From positions 15,383,006 to 15,447,005 of the forward strand of contig NC_087063.1 of NCBI RefSeq assembly GCF_963678635.1: DNA of 64,000 nucleotides, given 5' to 3'. The DNA comes from Symsagittifera roscoffensis. Its lineage: Eukaryota > Xenacoelomorpha > Acoela > Convolutidae. The first letter of the stretch is position 1, and every line of letters begins with the position of its first letter. Of this stretch, positions 43,304-54,434 are shown one piece after another. Below the pieces are notes generated by a model. That model was not told the DNA's origin. It made no database searches and saw only the letters and a program-made list of their open reading frames with translations. The translations under genes were made by a program, and so were the position numbers.

Positions 43304-43672
43304 TGAGTTAGGACCGAAGTGTAACTCATAGAGTAATTTCGGATAGGGTACACCGTCTGCTCGTCACGCTATCTTATTTTCGGCCGGATAGATTCGTGCA
43401 ACTTCTTAGTCTAATACCGATCCTAATCTTACTCTTATACTATCTAGTCTCAGGTTGTTTAACTAGTCTCTGCTAGGCTCAATAGATCTAGGGTATACTG
43501 GTTTATTGCGGCTGCTGAAGTGCTCGGGAGAGTCCAACTAATTTCTAAGTTAAATTCAAATCTCTCTGGTGCTGAAATTACAAGTAACTTCAGCACTTAC
43601 AAATAAGTGGGTTGTTAGTTAGATGGATCATGATTGGTTAATATTAAATACTTTACATTGGTAAAACATTTA
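43304..43672 (-). repeat. 5' LTR (outer end apparently missing)
   Basis: It appears identical to 24793-25163. Similarity stops abruptly after AAAACATTTAAT, whereas the left LTR and the second element continue. Either the U3 end was deleted or the assembly is wrong near the gap at 44158. Confidence 0.8.
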
Positions 43673-44071
43673 ATTATATCATCTGTTAAAAAGAACACAA
43701 ACAGCACATGTGTAAAGTCAGCAAAAACACAGACCCCCAGCAAAAACAGTAAGACACTACAAAAAGACGTCTGCGAACGCAAAGAGATGGTTGATGTGTT
43801 AATAGCACGCAGCACGCAATCAAGTGACCGACTGAAATTTTACATGAGTATCAAGAATAAAATTGAAAAAGAAAAAATTGAACATTACGAGGGCAAACTA
43901 CACTGGATAGGCGCACAATTTTGTGTCTGTATGTTTCTGGATTCCAGAGACAAGTCTTTAAACATGTTAAAATTCATTTTAAAGATCAAAGTGAATGAAA
44001 GAACAAAAGAAGAACAAAGGGAGCGTCCTTGTTGCGGAATCCACTTACAATGCACAAAACGCACAATTTGA
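43634..44071 (+). CDS. 145-codon ORF of doubtful status
   Basis: The frame starts inside the LTR and runs into flanking DNA. Its C-terminal half (LKFYMSIKNKIEKEKIEHYEG) looks helical and protein-like. The part beyond 43673 may be an exon or element fragment cut by the LTR insertion. No family is recognised. Confidence 0.2.
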   Translation: MVNIKYFTLVKHLIISSVKKNTNSTCVKSAKTQTPSKNSKTLQKDVCERKEMVDVLIARSTQSSDRLKFYMSIKNKIEKEKIEHYEGKLHWIGAQFCVCMFLDSRDKSLNMLKFILKIKVNERTKEEQRERPCCGIHLQCTKRTI

Positions 44072-44157
44072 CCTCGTAATGAAATTTATAAGTTTTTTTG
44101 CAAAATTTTTGTAAGGGGGACCTTTGCCTCTCATCGAGGAAAGCAATTTAACAGGGT

Positions 44158-44357
44158 NNNNNNNNNNNNNNNNNNNNNNNNNNNNNNNNNNNNNNNNNNN
44201 NNNNNNNNNNNNNNNNNNNNNNNNNNNNNNNNNNNNNNNNNNNNNNNNNNNNNNNNNNNNNNNNNNNNNNNNNNNNNNNNNNNNNNNNNNNNNNNNNNNN
44301 NNNNNNNNNNNNNNNNNNNNNNNNNNNNNNNNNNNNNNNNNNNNNNNNNNNNNNNNN
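44158..44357. other. assembly gap, 200 N
   Basis: Exactly 200 undetermined bases, a typical scaffolding gap of unknown true size. Frames crossing it are meaningless. Confidence 0.99.
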
Positions 44358-44387
44358 AATCCCTCCGTGGTCGACTTTTTATTATTA

Positions 44388-44640
44388 AATCTTGCGCGGT
44401 TTTTGAGCGGTTTTTTTTTAGATAAACCGCTCAAAACCGTTCAAATCTTGCGCGGTTTTTGAGCGGTTTTTTTTAGATAAACCGCTCAAAACCGTTCAAA
44501 TCTTGCGCGGTTTTTGAGCGGTTTTTTTAGATAAACCGTTCAAAAACCGCTCAAACCGCTCATTTTGAAGCAAGATTTTGAGCGTAATTGTCTAAAAAAA
44601 CCGCTCAAACCGCTAAAATCTTGCTTCAAATTAGGTGAAA
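44388..44640. repeat. GAGCGGTTT / AACCGCTC tandem array
   Basis: A unit of about 63 bp (ATCTTGCGCGGTTTTTGAGCGG, T-run, AGATAAACCGCTCAAAACCGTTCA) is repeated about three times, then degenerates. Each unit can fold on itself. It is the same family as the array at 20690-20949 and abuts the assembly gap, which it may have caused. Confidence 0.85.
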
Positions 44641-45538
44641 AATCTCGACTCGGGCCGGCTTTACTTCGTTACACTTTTCGCCGTTTTTGTGTCTGGATCT
44701 TTATTTCGCTAAATACTGCTTCTGCAGAGGAGAACTGTCAAATTAGAAGAGGTATCTCTTTCAATTTTTAGTCTAGTTGTACTGCAAAGGTCCTGGCTCA
44801 CGGGACAGACCGTGACTTGACATCTTGCCGCGTCTCCACATCATGAATATATTCTTCCTTTATTCGCAAAAGCGTTCTCTTCGATTGTGAATAATAGGAC
44901 TACCTAAGTAGGACGGTTCAGACGGCCTTCTCGTCCCATTGTGTCAAGAGACCCGAGCAAACATCCCAATTCCGGGACTTTCAACCCAACGTAGCAGTCT
45001 TACAACCTCTCATATGTCTCCTCCAGAGCCATTCCTAGACTCCGCTAAGATCATTTCCTAAGATCATTTCGTATCACTCATTCTTCTCGGTTTGATTCTT
45101 GTTTCAACTTTTGAAAAACAATGTATCAATTTGATCAATCACGATCTAACAAACAAAATAGCAAAAAAAGAGATATTCATCCACTGTGCTGTAATGTCAG
45201 AAGCTGTGAAACAAAAGATCTTTTGAGCAGTTCAAAGTTTTAAAACAAATAATCGAATTTCTCTTCTTCATCGTTAAAAGCCAGCTAATCACCATGATAT
45301 AACAATTTAAAAACATAGTCAGATAGCGTAACACAGCAACAACAAAATGATGACGTAACATAATCTATTAAGAAACTTTTTTATGCATATACAACTCAAT
45401 GTCCATTACTGAAAAAAAATGGCTCCCGCGGTTAGAGTTTTCCCCTGTTTGAATTCTGTACAAGAAAGGAGAGTGCATTCACTCCTCTTTCCAGCATAGG
45501 GCTGTGATCCTTGTCAACGATTAGACGACTAGTGATTT
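44641..45538. other. no gene seen
   Basis: Short random frames only. No repeat or element was recognised before the second LTR copy starts. Confidence 0.4.
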
Positions 45539-47509
45539 GGGTCTAACTCATAGAGTAATTTCAGATAGGGTACACCGTCTGCTCGTCACGCTATCTTATT
45601 TTCGGCCAGATAGATTCGTGCAACTTCTTAGTCTAATACCGATCTTAATCTTTCTCTTATATCTCTTAGTCTTAATAGATCTAGAGTATACTGGGTTTAT
45701 TACGATTCGGTCTCTTGGAGAAAGCAACTAAGTTCTAAGGTAAATTCGAATTTCTCTGGTGCTGAAATTACAAGTAATTTCAGAACTTACAAATAAGTGG
45801 GTTGTTAGTTTGATGGAGTATGATTGGTTAGTATTAAATATTTTCTAGGGATAAAATATCTAATTTATAACCAATAACAAATTATAGTTTGGATCTGGTT
45901 CCAACCATCCGGGGTTTACAGAGTTTTTTTTATCTTTCGTCTTCTATATGTAAGGAAGGATGGATGAAGATCGTTGGTATTTGGCGAGCATCACTTCTTG
46001 TTCCGTTTTTGGAGAAGAAAGCTCCGGAAAGTTGGAATTGTCGATATTGTTTTGTCATTCAATAATGACTGTGACCGTCAACGAAATCAATCTGATTTCA
46101 TAATTGTTCGTTCTGGTTCGGCGGAGAACTGACTGTGTTCCGTTCGTGTTTGGGAATGGCGTGAAGATTGAGTTTGGAGGCAATGCCTTGTAACTCGGAT
46201 CTGTACGTATCCTCGGACATCGAGGTGGTCATTGGTCCTGCTTCAATGAAGTCTTTTTCTGCGAAGTCAAGTCGTACTTAAAATCCTTTGAGTTGTGATT
46301 GTGGGCGGCATATCGGTTGTGTTTAGCCATTCTGTAGATTGAGTGTGAGAGGGTCGTCTAGTTTCTTGATGCTCGTCTTCGTGGTTGTGTATGATCTATA
46401 TACTGCGTTATATACATTACATATATAAAAATTTTTGTTAATTCGGTTTTTAGTTTATAATTTCTATTAGTTGTTATCGCAAAAAGCTTTTAATTTTAGT
46501 TCTAGTATTTTAAAACAGTTACTCACCCTTGAGTAGCTCTCGTCAAAACTAGGGAGTGGGTCACAAAGCGTGTTTCAAGCACGGTGGGTTAGGCCGGCTA
46601 TTAGGCATGCTGAGGACGTTCCTCTTCTGGTGGGTTAAGCCAGGCGTGAGGGTATGATTGCATGCTGGTTTTTTGTGGGGTCCTGTTTTGTGTTAACCTT
46701 TTATGTTATGTGTGTTACTGGTTTTTTCCTTTGTTGTTTTGATTGTGTCTTTTTCTTAAAAAATCAAATTGTTTGGTTTGGGTTTGTCTTTTTGGTTTCT
46801 TACTATTTCTTTTTTTTTACTTATCAATAGTCTTCAAAAGAATAAGTTATCCAGTTCCTAAGCTGGTTGAACCCGATTTGGGTACCGTGGGTTTTCTTTT
46901 CTTAGTCATGCTGTTAGTTTGGGGTTTATGGTGTTTAGTAAGCTGCGTTGGTTAGTTTGGATTATTATATATTTCCTTTCCAACCGGGTTAAATGAAAGT
47001 TTGAAACTTGTTATCGCTTGTTTGAATTGTTGTTAGTGAAAGTTAAATCTTGAAATTAATTATTTTAAACAATTCGTCGTGGGCGAGCTGTGCGAGGTTG
47101 GATAGAATTCTTGCGCGAGTGAATATAAAGAAACGTCATTTAAAGTTTAGTACCGTTTTTTTTAAAATAAATTTACTTCTTGAAGTTATTAAATTTACTG
47201 CTTTGTGGGGATTGAAATATTTGATTTATTTTCCTTGTATTTAGATTTACTACATTGGGGTAAAAAAACTTATATATTAATTTACTACTGTCGGTAAGAA
47301 ATTTTACTTCATCATTTAGTGCGGTTTGTTAAATAAAGTTTATAATGTATAAAAGAGTTTTGAATTTTTATTTGGCTTTTCTTGTTTGTAGATGATCGTG
47401 ATTTGAAGACTAAAGAAAAAGAAAAAACATTTAATATAGAATTGTTAGTTTTATTTCGAATTTGTTAGTTTTAGTTTATTCAATTCATCCTTACCTATTC
47501 GTCGGGAAA

Positions 47510-49302
47510 GAAGCCATGAGGAAAAACATCGTGGATGACATCAGATGTGGTTAGTAGTTTTGCTAATATGCGAATGATGTTTTAGTTTGAAGCATTGGTC
47601 AAAGCAATTCGAGTGCTTTGATGGTGTTTAGTTCTTCGGTGCCAATTGAAAACTCATAAGCTGAGTTTTGGATTAAATTGAAAAGCTGATGATTATATTT
47701 AGTGTTGTGGATAAATTCTAAAATGGATACTTCGATAGGTTGAAAATATTCATGCGGGACAACGAGGGGTCGGGATTCTTCTGTGTTGAAGGTCTTGGTG
47801 AGGGGACAAAAAACATACATTTGCGTGATGGGGTCATAATTACGAAGGATGCCTTGAAAATTAGTATTTATAATACAATATTTGAAATTAAGAAAAAACG
47901 GTGAGGTGTATTTCGAGTTAATAAATTGATATTGATGATGGGGTTGTCGTGATGGTGTATGTAGATCAAAGTGGTTTTGTATGAATCGATAATAAGTTTA
48001 AGTGTGTGTCTGTTTAGTTCTTAACATGATGTCGTGGGACCAGTGCAACTCACGTTCTTTAGGTGTGAGGAAGTGAAATGTTAGTGAAAAGGTTTCAAAT
48101 TTTTCATAAAATGATTCGTAAGGTTAGATTTCAGACAGTGCTTCTGAAATGATGTGATCGTGTTTTTTTTCTAGTTTGCTAAGTGTGAATAGATAAGGTG
48201 TTTGGATAAAAAAAATTTCGGTTAACTGTGGGTTAGCGAGCTGATCGTCGTCGAGGAATTGATCTTGGTTAGGTCTGATGATATTGTGGTCATAGTATTC
48301 GATGGAATAATCGTTAGCTCGAGGTGCGGTGAATGTTTTTAGTAATTTTTTGTATCCTATATGTGTGAATTGTCGAGGAGTTAGTGCTGTAGTTAGTCTA
48401 AATTGTTCATTTTTGTTTCTTTCAATGTCCTTTAGTGTGTTAAGGAGTGGTAAAACAAGTAGATTTGTGAAATTATAATAAGATGTCCAATGGAGTGTAG
48501 GAATTAATACGTGTTCATCTACAAAATTGTGTTGTTCAGGGTTAGGGTCGGAGTTGTTATATGTGTATTGAGGAAAACAGGGTAAGGTTACTTGGAGGAA
48601 TTTGGTAGTGTTGGTATGATTTGGGTGATTTATATATTCTCGGGCGGTTCCGGGTTTGGATGAGAACGAGTGATTGGGGAATTTTCGTTTGAATGTTCTG
48701 AAAGCACGGTTAGTGCTGGATGATGATTGATGATGTGGATGATTGAGCCAAAGATAGGGTGTAATCTGAAGAAGGTGTGCGAGTTTGTGGGTTTGATGAT
48801 GTTATGGTTGACGATAATTGATGAATAGTTAGAATTTTATGGTGTTGCACTTGTTGTTGTAGTGTTATTAGATTGTTTAGTTCATTAGATATTTGTGTTT
48901 TATCAAGGGATTATTTGTGGAACGTTCATCTGTAAAAAGTGAGCAGGTTGGTGTCACTTGGGAAACATGAGAGAGGGTAGAGGGGGATTCACTTCGGGCT
49001 TGGGAGTAGATGTGTTTAAAGGGGGGTTGAGAAAAAATAGAGAGGCTGGGTTGAGAAAAGGTTGAGGGACTGGATTCGGAATCTGCGAATTCATCAGGGG
49101 TTTCTAAGTCGGAGTTTTCAAATTGGGAAGATGTATGAAAAACTGTGATATCTGAGTTAGCATCAGAATCCATGCCGGATGATGTGTTAATGTGAGGTGA
49201 ATCAGGTGGCGGGAAAGCAAAAAGTGGGATGATGAGGATTGAGTTTTGGAGATTGGCTGGATGGGAATTTGAACGGTGAAGGGATCCAATTTGTCGGCTC
49301 AT
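47510..49302 (-). pseudogene. broken homologue of the 601-aa orphan protein
   Basis: The start (MSRQIGSLHRSNSHPANL), the IIPLFAFPPPD motif, and the C-terminal segment (YVFCPLTKTFNTEESRPLVV at 47820-47760) match the intact ORF closely. Frameshifts and stops separate the two open pieces (49302-48877 and 47820-47599). The ATGA junction with the envelope frame is retained. Confidence 0.85.
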
Positions 49303-49309
49303 CGTGGGC

Positions 49310-49826
49310 TAAAAAAATGATTATTTTGAGATGAGATTGAAAAATGGTGGTATGGGGCTGTTCAATTAGTTGTTCGTATGTATCGTCATTTTGGGATTTT
49401 TGTGTTACTAAATGGTGTATGGGGCTTTGTATATAGTTAGGTCTTGAACTTGTAGTATTTGTGAGCGCTAAATTTCGAAAATTTCGTGATACTAATGATA
49501 ATGGGTGATTATGATGTAAACTTGGTAATTGCGGTGCTGTGGGTGATACGTTTGTTTTTTTTTGTGATTCGTCATTTGTGTTTGGTTTTGTTGATATTTT
49601 TGTATTATATTCTTTTATTTGTGCGTCTAAAAGTTTTTTGTTTATTGATGTGGAAAAAATTCCAAAAAAGCCTGCAAAAAGTATATGTGCTACGCTTGCT
49701 TGTGGGTTTACTTGTGTATGTATCGCGCATGTGTTATAGATTCCTTTTAACAGAGAGAAAAGAAATCCAATAAAATTAAACATTGCGTATAATATAGTCA
49801 GTCTTTCTAAGATGTAATAGGGTTAA
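49310..49826 (-). pseudogene. envelope C-terminal remnant
   Basis: From 49783 the frame encodes MFNFIGFLFSLLKGIYNTCA and the second hydrophobic segment ILFAGFFGIFSTSIN, nearly as in the intact envelope. Near the C-terminus it is frameshifted and overruns the usual stop. The rest of env is deleted. Confidence 0.85.
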
Positions 49827-49877
49827 AATATCTAATATATAACCAATAATAAACTATAGTTTGGATCTGGTTCCTTT

Positions 49878-50188
49878 AGGTTCTGGTGGTGAACATATTA
49901 CATTGTCTGCTGATTGCTTTAATTACCAAATATGACAGTTCTTTTCCGGGCATCTAAGATGTGGCAGGGGGTAACCCTCCAATCCTCCCACACAAGGCTC
50001 TATTTTTATCAAAACTTTAATTGTTTGTAATCCCTTATAAAGGTTACAAAAGCGGTTTTTGAATTGACGCACGTGCGCTCTATAGATATAAGCTCACTGT
50101 TTGCGACAGTTATGTTGCTTAAAAAGTACTGTTCAAAAATGGTTTTTGGATCTTCCCATTTAGTTTTCAGTCTTCCGGCTTCACTAGC
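49878..50188. other. no gene seen
   Basis: Unrecognised sequence following the element remnant. Confidence 0.4.
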
Positions 50189-51475
50189 CTACTTTAAACC
50201 TTTATTGGCAATTGCTCGGTGTGGATGAGTTCTACCATTACTCCTCCAGACAAAAACCAACACCGATGAGCCTACCAATTGCCCACATCGGAAATGATCA
50301 AGGTTGGACTCGGACAAGTATCTGGTTCTACCTGGAGCGATCCAGCTGGAAGTGGTATTTTCGTGACTGATATATTTAAAGATTTCTGAATCTTTCTCTC
50401 TAACTGTCAAGAGATCGTGAAGCCTTAATATCACTCTCAATTTTGTCAATTCCTTGTCAAAGGATTGTTCCATTTCTTTTTCTTTTGATTTTCTGGCTCT
50501 GATCGATCCTCAATTATTGAATCCGCTTTGAATTCTATGCGATACCAAGTCCATTCCATGCTGAACCATTTTTTCTTCTTATCCAAATACAGACTCTTAT
50601 ACATCGCTATGTAAAATTTTGTCCGTAGAACATCAGATATGTAGCTGTTGTATATTTCCTAACCTATTGAGCTCTCTTGCTTTGTCTGGTTTCCCTGACC
50701 ATAAGGAAGTCTGGTACTGCTTTTTGGGACCTTTGACTGCTCATCTTCTTTGTAGTTCTCTTTAGCTTTGGTCAGTCTGATCTTCAACCACATTTTTTCA
50801 ATCAGGTCGAGATCCAGAGATAGATCCACTTCGCAGTCCGCCGCTTCCATCCCTGTTTTACATCTCATTTTTATCAATTCACTTATCTTTTTTTTTATCA
50901 TTGGTCCATTTCGTTCACAGCAAATGTCAAATTAAATATCAAGTAGTCATCCTCGTGCCTATCTGCTGGTATGCCCTGGTCTTTCGATGTAGCATTATGA
51001 AGCTTGACATTCCCGTAACGAGCTGCACGTTCATTTTGTCGAGCAGATATATGAATTTGAAAAGACTCTTTCATTTTTTCAGCAATTTTTAAGTTTTTTT
51101 TTGGTGGATTTACTTCCTGAAAAATCCACAAATTATCTCTTACAATTTTCGCTTTCTCATCAATGGTTTGTTTTTCAAACTTGTTTAATTGCCTCAAAAG
51201 CGCTTTCTGCGTGTTGATTCTCCTATTTCATTCGGGTCGGTCTTTGTGTCGTTTGATGACGACTCGTACATATGCCTGCGGATCATTGTTTCTCTTTCGT
51301 ACTTTGTGTTTAAAAAAATTGTTATTGAATGCGCCTTTTTGTCTCCGTTTACCACATGTGTGGTGGTACAAATTATGATTTTATAGGCTACCCTCGTTTG
51401 CGGTAGGTGCTTATCTTTCTTAGTCGTCGTCTTTATACCGTGAGCTTTAAAGTCTATTATTGGGGTAATATGCAC
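50189..51475 (-). CDS. chain of four small ORFs, unknown
   Basis: Minus-strand ORFs at 51475-51194 (93 codons), 51197-50898 (99), 50901-50659 (80) and 50473-50189 (94) follow one another. The second and third overlap by ATGA. The second starts with TTG rather than ATG in this frame, so the first two may be one frameshifted frame. They are Lys/Glu-rich and hydrophilic (KLRLTKAKENYKEDEQSK style). They lie just downstream of a gag remnant on the same strand, so they may be decayed pol or gag of that element. No motif was identified. Confidence 0.3.
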
Positions 51476-51519
51476 TTTGGCACATCACTTGATCATTTGT
51501 CGGTGAATGAAAAGTCGTA

Positions 51520-52300
51520 GAGTGAGGTTACCCCGCTTAAGAATTTTTTTATTAGGTTCATGGTGAGCTGGCAAACATATAATTTATCACTGGAATTTGA
51601 TGGGACAGAAAGGCTGAGTAATCAAGTTGATCCTTTATTCCCTCTATTTCCAATTTATTATCTATGCTACTGGATGCTGTTCCAATAAACTCACTACTTA
51701 TTGCAAAACTTAAGTCTTTTGTAGCAATATGATCTTTTAATTGTTGCCAAGTTGCGGGTGGATTCTCAATTAGGAATTGATGCGCCTTTTGTTTTAGACT
51801 GGCGGGCTTAAGCCGCGTACAAAGAATTCCATTTTCTTTGCTGTTCTTTGACCATCATTATATGTTGGATTAGGCCATCCACGGTCTACTGCTGTGCTTA
51901 ATCTATGTATGTAGCTTTTAATGAATTCATCAGGTTGTCTTTTTATGTTTTCTGCTTCTATTCGTCTTCTATACTTATTCTTATCATCAGTGAATCTATC
52001 TATGAATTGATCTCTTATCTCGTTCCAAGGTAAATGTGCTGCAAATCTGATACCATTGAGCAGCTGGACCTCTTAATATTGAACCAAATAAGGCTCTTTG
52101 TTTGTTATCATATGCGTCCTGTTCGTCACCTGCGTCTGCTGGTCTAGTGCCTAGGGAAAATGCTATCTTTTTCTCTACTATATCAAGAAAATCTCTTGCA
52201 TCTTCACTTGGATCTAAGCCGGTAAACTTTTCGAGAGCTAAATCTGGGTATGCTACTACGTTTGCCGTCTTTCTTTAATTCACTCAATGTTTTGTTAACA
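51520..52300 (-). pseudogene. Ty3/gypsy gag (capsid) remnant
   Basis: Minus-strand frames give YPDLALEKFTGLDPSEDARD, FLDIVEKKIAFSLGTRPADA, QRALFGSILRGPAAQWY, IEAENIKRQPDEFIKSYIHR, FFVRGLSPPVLKQKAHQFLI and WQQLKDHIATKDLSFAISSE. GPAAQWY and the following helices are typical of a Retrotrans_gag capsid. Several frameshifts and stops break it. It differs from the Gag of the 18.9-kb element, so it is a third gypsy family in the window. Confidence 0.8.
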
Positions 52301-52361
52301 ATATATAAAGGGTTTGAATGTGTTGTGTACTGATCAATTGTAAGGACTGAAATAATTGTAT

Positions 52362-52661
52362 TTAAATTACGGTGAGATTTGCTGGGTTCAATGAAAACAA
52401 ATTTTTATTAGATAGATCAATAGTGCTATGGGGCTGTTTAAGCTTTTTTAAGATAGAAATTATCTCTGGGTTGTTGCTGCGGGAGAGAATAGTTAGTTCG
52501 TGAATATTTTTGTGTGGATGTTTGGACAAAACTGTGATTTGATCCATTTGGATATTGGTGATACACCAAATAATTTTTGTGGATTTATTTTTCAATTTCA
52601 GTTTTAATGTAAATGCTGTTGTATTTACTTTATAAAAGTTTGTCATAGCATTGTACATCAT
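52362..52661 (-). CDS. ~90-99-aa protein, tandem paralogue 1
   Basis: ATG at 52661 (another at about 52646 fits the paralogue's start better). It shares with the ORF at 53102-52845 the pattern LKLKL-NK---IIW-ITN---D-I--L-KHP----HEL------PEI--IL. The sequence is AT-rich with Asn/Ile/Lys-rich content, like the accessory ORFs of the 18.9-kb element. No known family. It ends just upstream of the gag remnant on the same strand. Confidence 0.55.
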   Translation of the reverse strand: MMYNAMTNFYKVNTTAFTLKLKLKNKSTKIIWCITNIQMDQITVLSKHPHKNIHELTILSRSNNPEIISILKKLKQPHSTIDLSNKNLFSLNPANLTVI

Positions 52662-52844
52662 TTTTGAGTTATAAACATTTATCTAGGTGATTACAAACAA
52701 TATAAGGAATATTTAAATTTTCTTATGAACTTGTTATGATTTAATTTTTGTTGAGGAACAATTTGTGATTTTAACAAAAAAAATGATTAAAATGCAAGTA
52801 GTTTTGTGCTTGGGTATATTATGATATCAAAAAGCAATCGGGAG

Positions 52845-53102
52845 TCAAGCAATTAATCGTTCTTGCGGTATATAAATTATATTATTTGGTATTTGTATTT
52901 GCTGAAGAATTGTGTCAATTTCTGGAGTATATCGTGGAAAAAAGACGTATAATTCGTGTTTATCGTCGTAAGGGTGTTTTGCTAGTATACTTATATGATC
53001 TTTTTCAGTGTTAGTGATAGACCATATGATGTTAGGGACTTTATTTCCTAGTTTGAGTTTTAAATTTTTTGTACTGGCGTCAATTTTAAAATGTGTTGAC
53101 AT
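52845..53102 (-). CDS. 85-aa protein, tandem paralogue 2
   Basis: ATG at 53102. Clearly homologous to its neighbour (LKLKLGNKVPNIIWSITNTE against LKLKLKNKSTKIIWCITNIQ), about 180 bp upstream on the same strand. Retention of open frames in both copies, despite roughly 40% identity by eye, suggests selection. The function is unknown; a small beta-rich fold is only a guess from the alternating hydrophobic pattern. Confidence 0.55.
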   Translation of the reverse strand: MSTHFKIDASTKNLKLKLGNKVPNIIWSITNTEKDHISILAKHPYDDKHELYVFFPRYTPEIDTILQQIQIPNNIIYIPQERLIA

Positions 53103-54382
53103 TAATTGTTACGATGTTTGTTTTCCTCTTAGATAAGTTGTACTATTTGATTAGTATGTTTTAGAGTAATGAAAACATCCTAGGAATTATTGAATATTAA
53201 CAAAGGTTATTAATAATGAAAAAGGAAAATAAAAAAATTTCTTTTGAAAAAAAATTTCTAAAATTTTTTCTAAGTTTTTCAAGTTTTTTATTCGCTGAAA
53301 CCTTAAATGAAACCTGAAACTTTGTTCATGTGAAGTTTTATTGATACCTTTGTTATGGTTAACAATATAACTGTATGCCTTTTTGGGTTATTATTGGCTC
53401 AAAACTTATTTTTTTTGTTAAAATTTTTACAAAAGTTTTTGACTGAAACGATAATCTGAAACTGTGCCAGTCGGTCATATTTGGAAGTTTGACCTTGAGA
53501 GAAGCAAAAAACACTTAATTTTGGGGTGAAATTTAATTTTTCAAAAATCCGAATGGAGCCTGTAATGCACGATTTTCTCGCGATAACTGAAAGTCAAAAA
53601 AGAGAAGTCAGAACAATCGAGTGACAATCGCGGGAAAGTTGCAAGATAAATCAGTAGGAAATTGCTATTCGCAATTTCCGTCACTGCAATAATCTAGAGT
53701 AGAGCTGTCCCATTCGAAACAGAAAGAAGCGTATTCCCACGAACTGGATTATTGTGACTTGACTGGAGTATTATTCTAAACTGGACTAGAGTGAACCTTC
53801 GGTGGAAAGGTGGACAGCTTGAGTGTCCCAATGGTTCACGAGAAACTATAGTCTGGAGTACAAACTTGTTCTTGTTGTTAAAACTGACAAACATTAAACT
53901 CATTTTAGTTACATTATTTAATTCTCGAGTCAATTACCGACTGAAGTACTTCCCTTTCTTGAACGTGCTACAATGTGAGTACTAATTTAAATTTCTAGAG
54001 TGTGTTTTATAATTGTTATGTTGAGGTAAGGCGAGTTTTAGGTTGATCCATCTGAAATGGATCAAAGTTCCACTGTCTAATAAAAAGTAACGTAACGGAT
54101 TGTTCCAACCCGGTTTTTAACGGCGTTCATGTATTTTGGGTATCTAGAGACCTAAGTATGAGGACGTTCTTAATTCTAGAGTGGGGGGATATTTTAGTAG
54201 TAGCCTTTAAGCTGTAACGGGTCGTAGTCTCATGTCACAAACGAACCGAATTGGCTCCGACTGATTTGAGGTAAAAAAACACAAGAGATAGTGTCCCTGA
54301 CTCTTGAGCCAATAGTTATAGGGCCTATTTTTCTTAAGCCTCATGTGTGACTGCAGTAGACGAATGTTACATAGTGTTTTTA
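53103..54382. other. no gene seen; possible LTR just before the tRNA-like site
   Basis: No coding frame is supported. A purine run AGAGTGGGGGGAT at about 54178-54190 followed by about 190 bp and then the tRNA-Asn-like sequence would fit the order polypurine tract, LTR, primer-binding site. No second LTR copy was found, so this is tentative. Confidence 0.3.
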
Positions 54383-54401
54383 TGGCGCTCCTGGGTGGGC
54401 C

Positions 54402-54434
<33 letters not shown>
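54383..54434 (-). tRNA. tRNA-Asn(GUU) 3' half including CCA (fragment or long primer site)
   Basis: The minus strand reads CGTTCGGCTGTTAACCGAAA, then a variable loop, T-arm GGTGGTTCAGGCCCACC and CAGGAGCGCCA. That is the anticodon stem-loop (GUU), T-arm and acceptor 3' strand of a eukaryotic tRNA-Asn, with CCA in the DNA. The 5' half is absent, so it is not a functional tRNA gene. Read on the plus strand, TGGCGCTCCTGGGTGGGC is an ideal primer-binding site for tRNA-Asn. The 11-mer CGGTTAACAGC is duplicated at 54418-54428 and 54433-54443. Confidence 0.75.

Larger units (their letters stand above)
24793..43672 (-). mobile_element. ~18.9-kb envelope-bearing Ty3/gypsy element
   Basis: Two apparently identical 370-bp blocks (24793-25163 and 43304-43672) bound a minus-strand coding region of gag-pol, small membrane ORFs, envelope-like and orphan ORFs. 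A primer-binding-site-like sequence lies directly inside the right block. The gypsy order protease-RT-RNase H-integrase and a GPY/F-like tail place it in Ty3/gypsy (Metaviridae). The size far exceeds the usual 5-12 kb. All major frames are open, and the LTR identity suggests recent insertion. The outer end of the 5' LTR appears truncated, close to an assembly gap, so exact boundaries and target duplication are not determined. Confidence 0.85.
45539..49877 (-). mobile_element. second, internally deleted relative of the 18.9-kb element
   Basis: 45539-47510 matches the LTR and 3' region of the large element (24800-26815). 47510-49302 matches the 601-aa ORF and 49310-49826 the envelope C-terminus. 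At about 49826 the sequence jumps into an LTR-like piece (TAAAATATCTAAT...GGATCTGGTTCC) that also occurs at about 45857-45905. This is best read as a large deletion between env and the 5' LTR. Divergence from the first copy is considerable, so it is older or another subfamily. Confidence 0.75.

Noticed and set aside
44045-44462. ORFs of 112 and 129 codons
   Set aside because: They run through the block of 200 undetermined bases.
54383-54434. Functional tRNA-Asn gene
   Set aside because: No 5' half (acceptor 5' strand, D-arm) is present and CCA is encoded.
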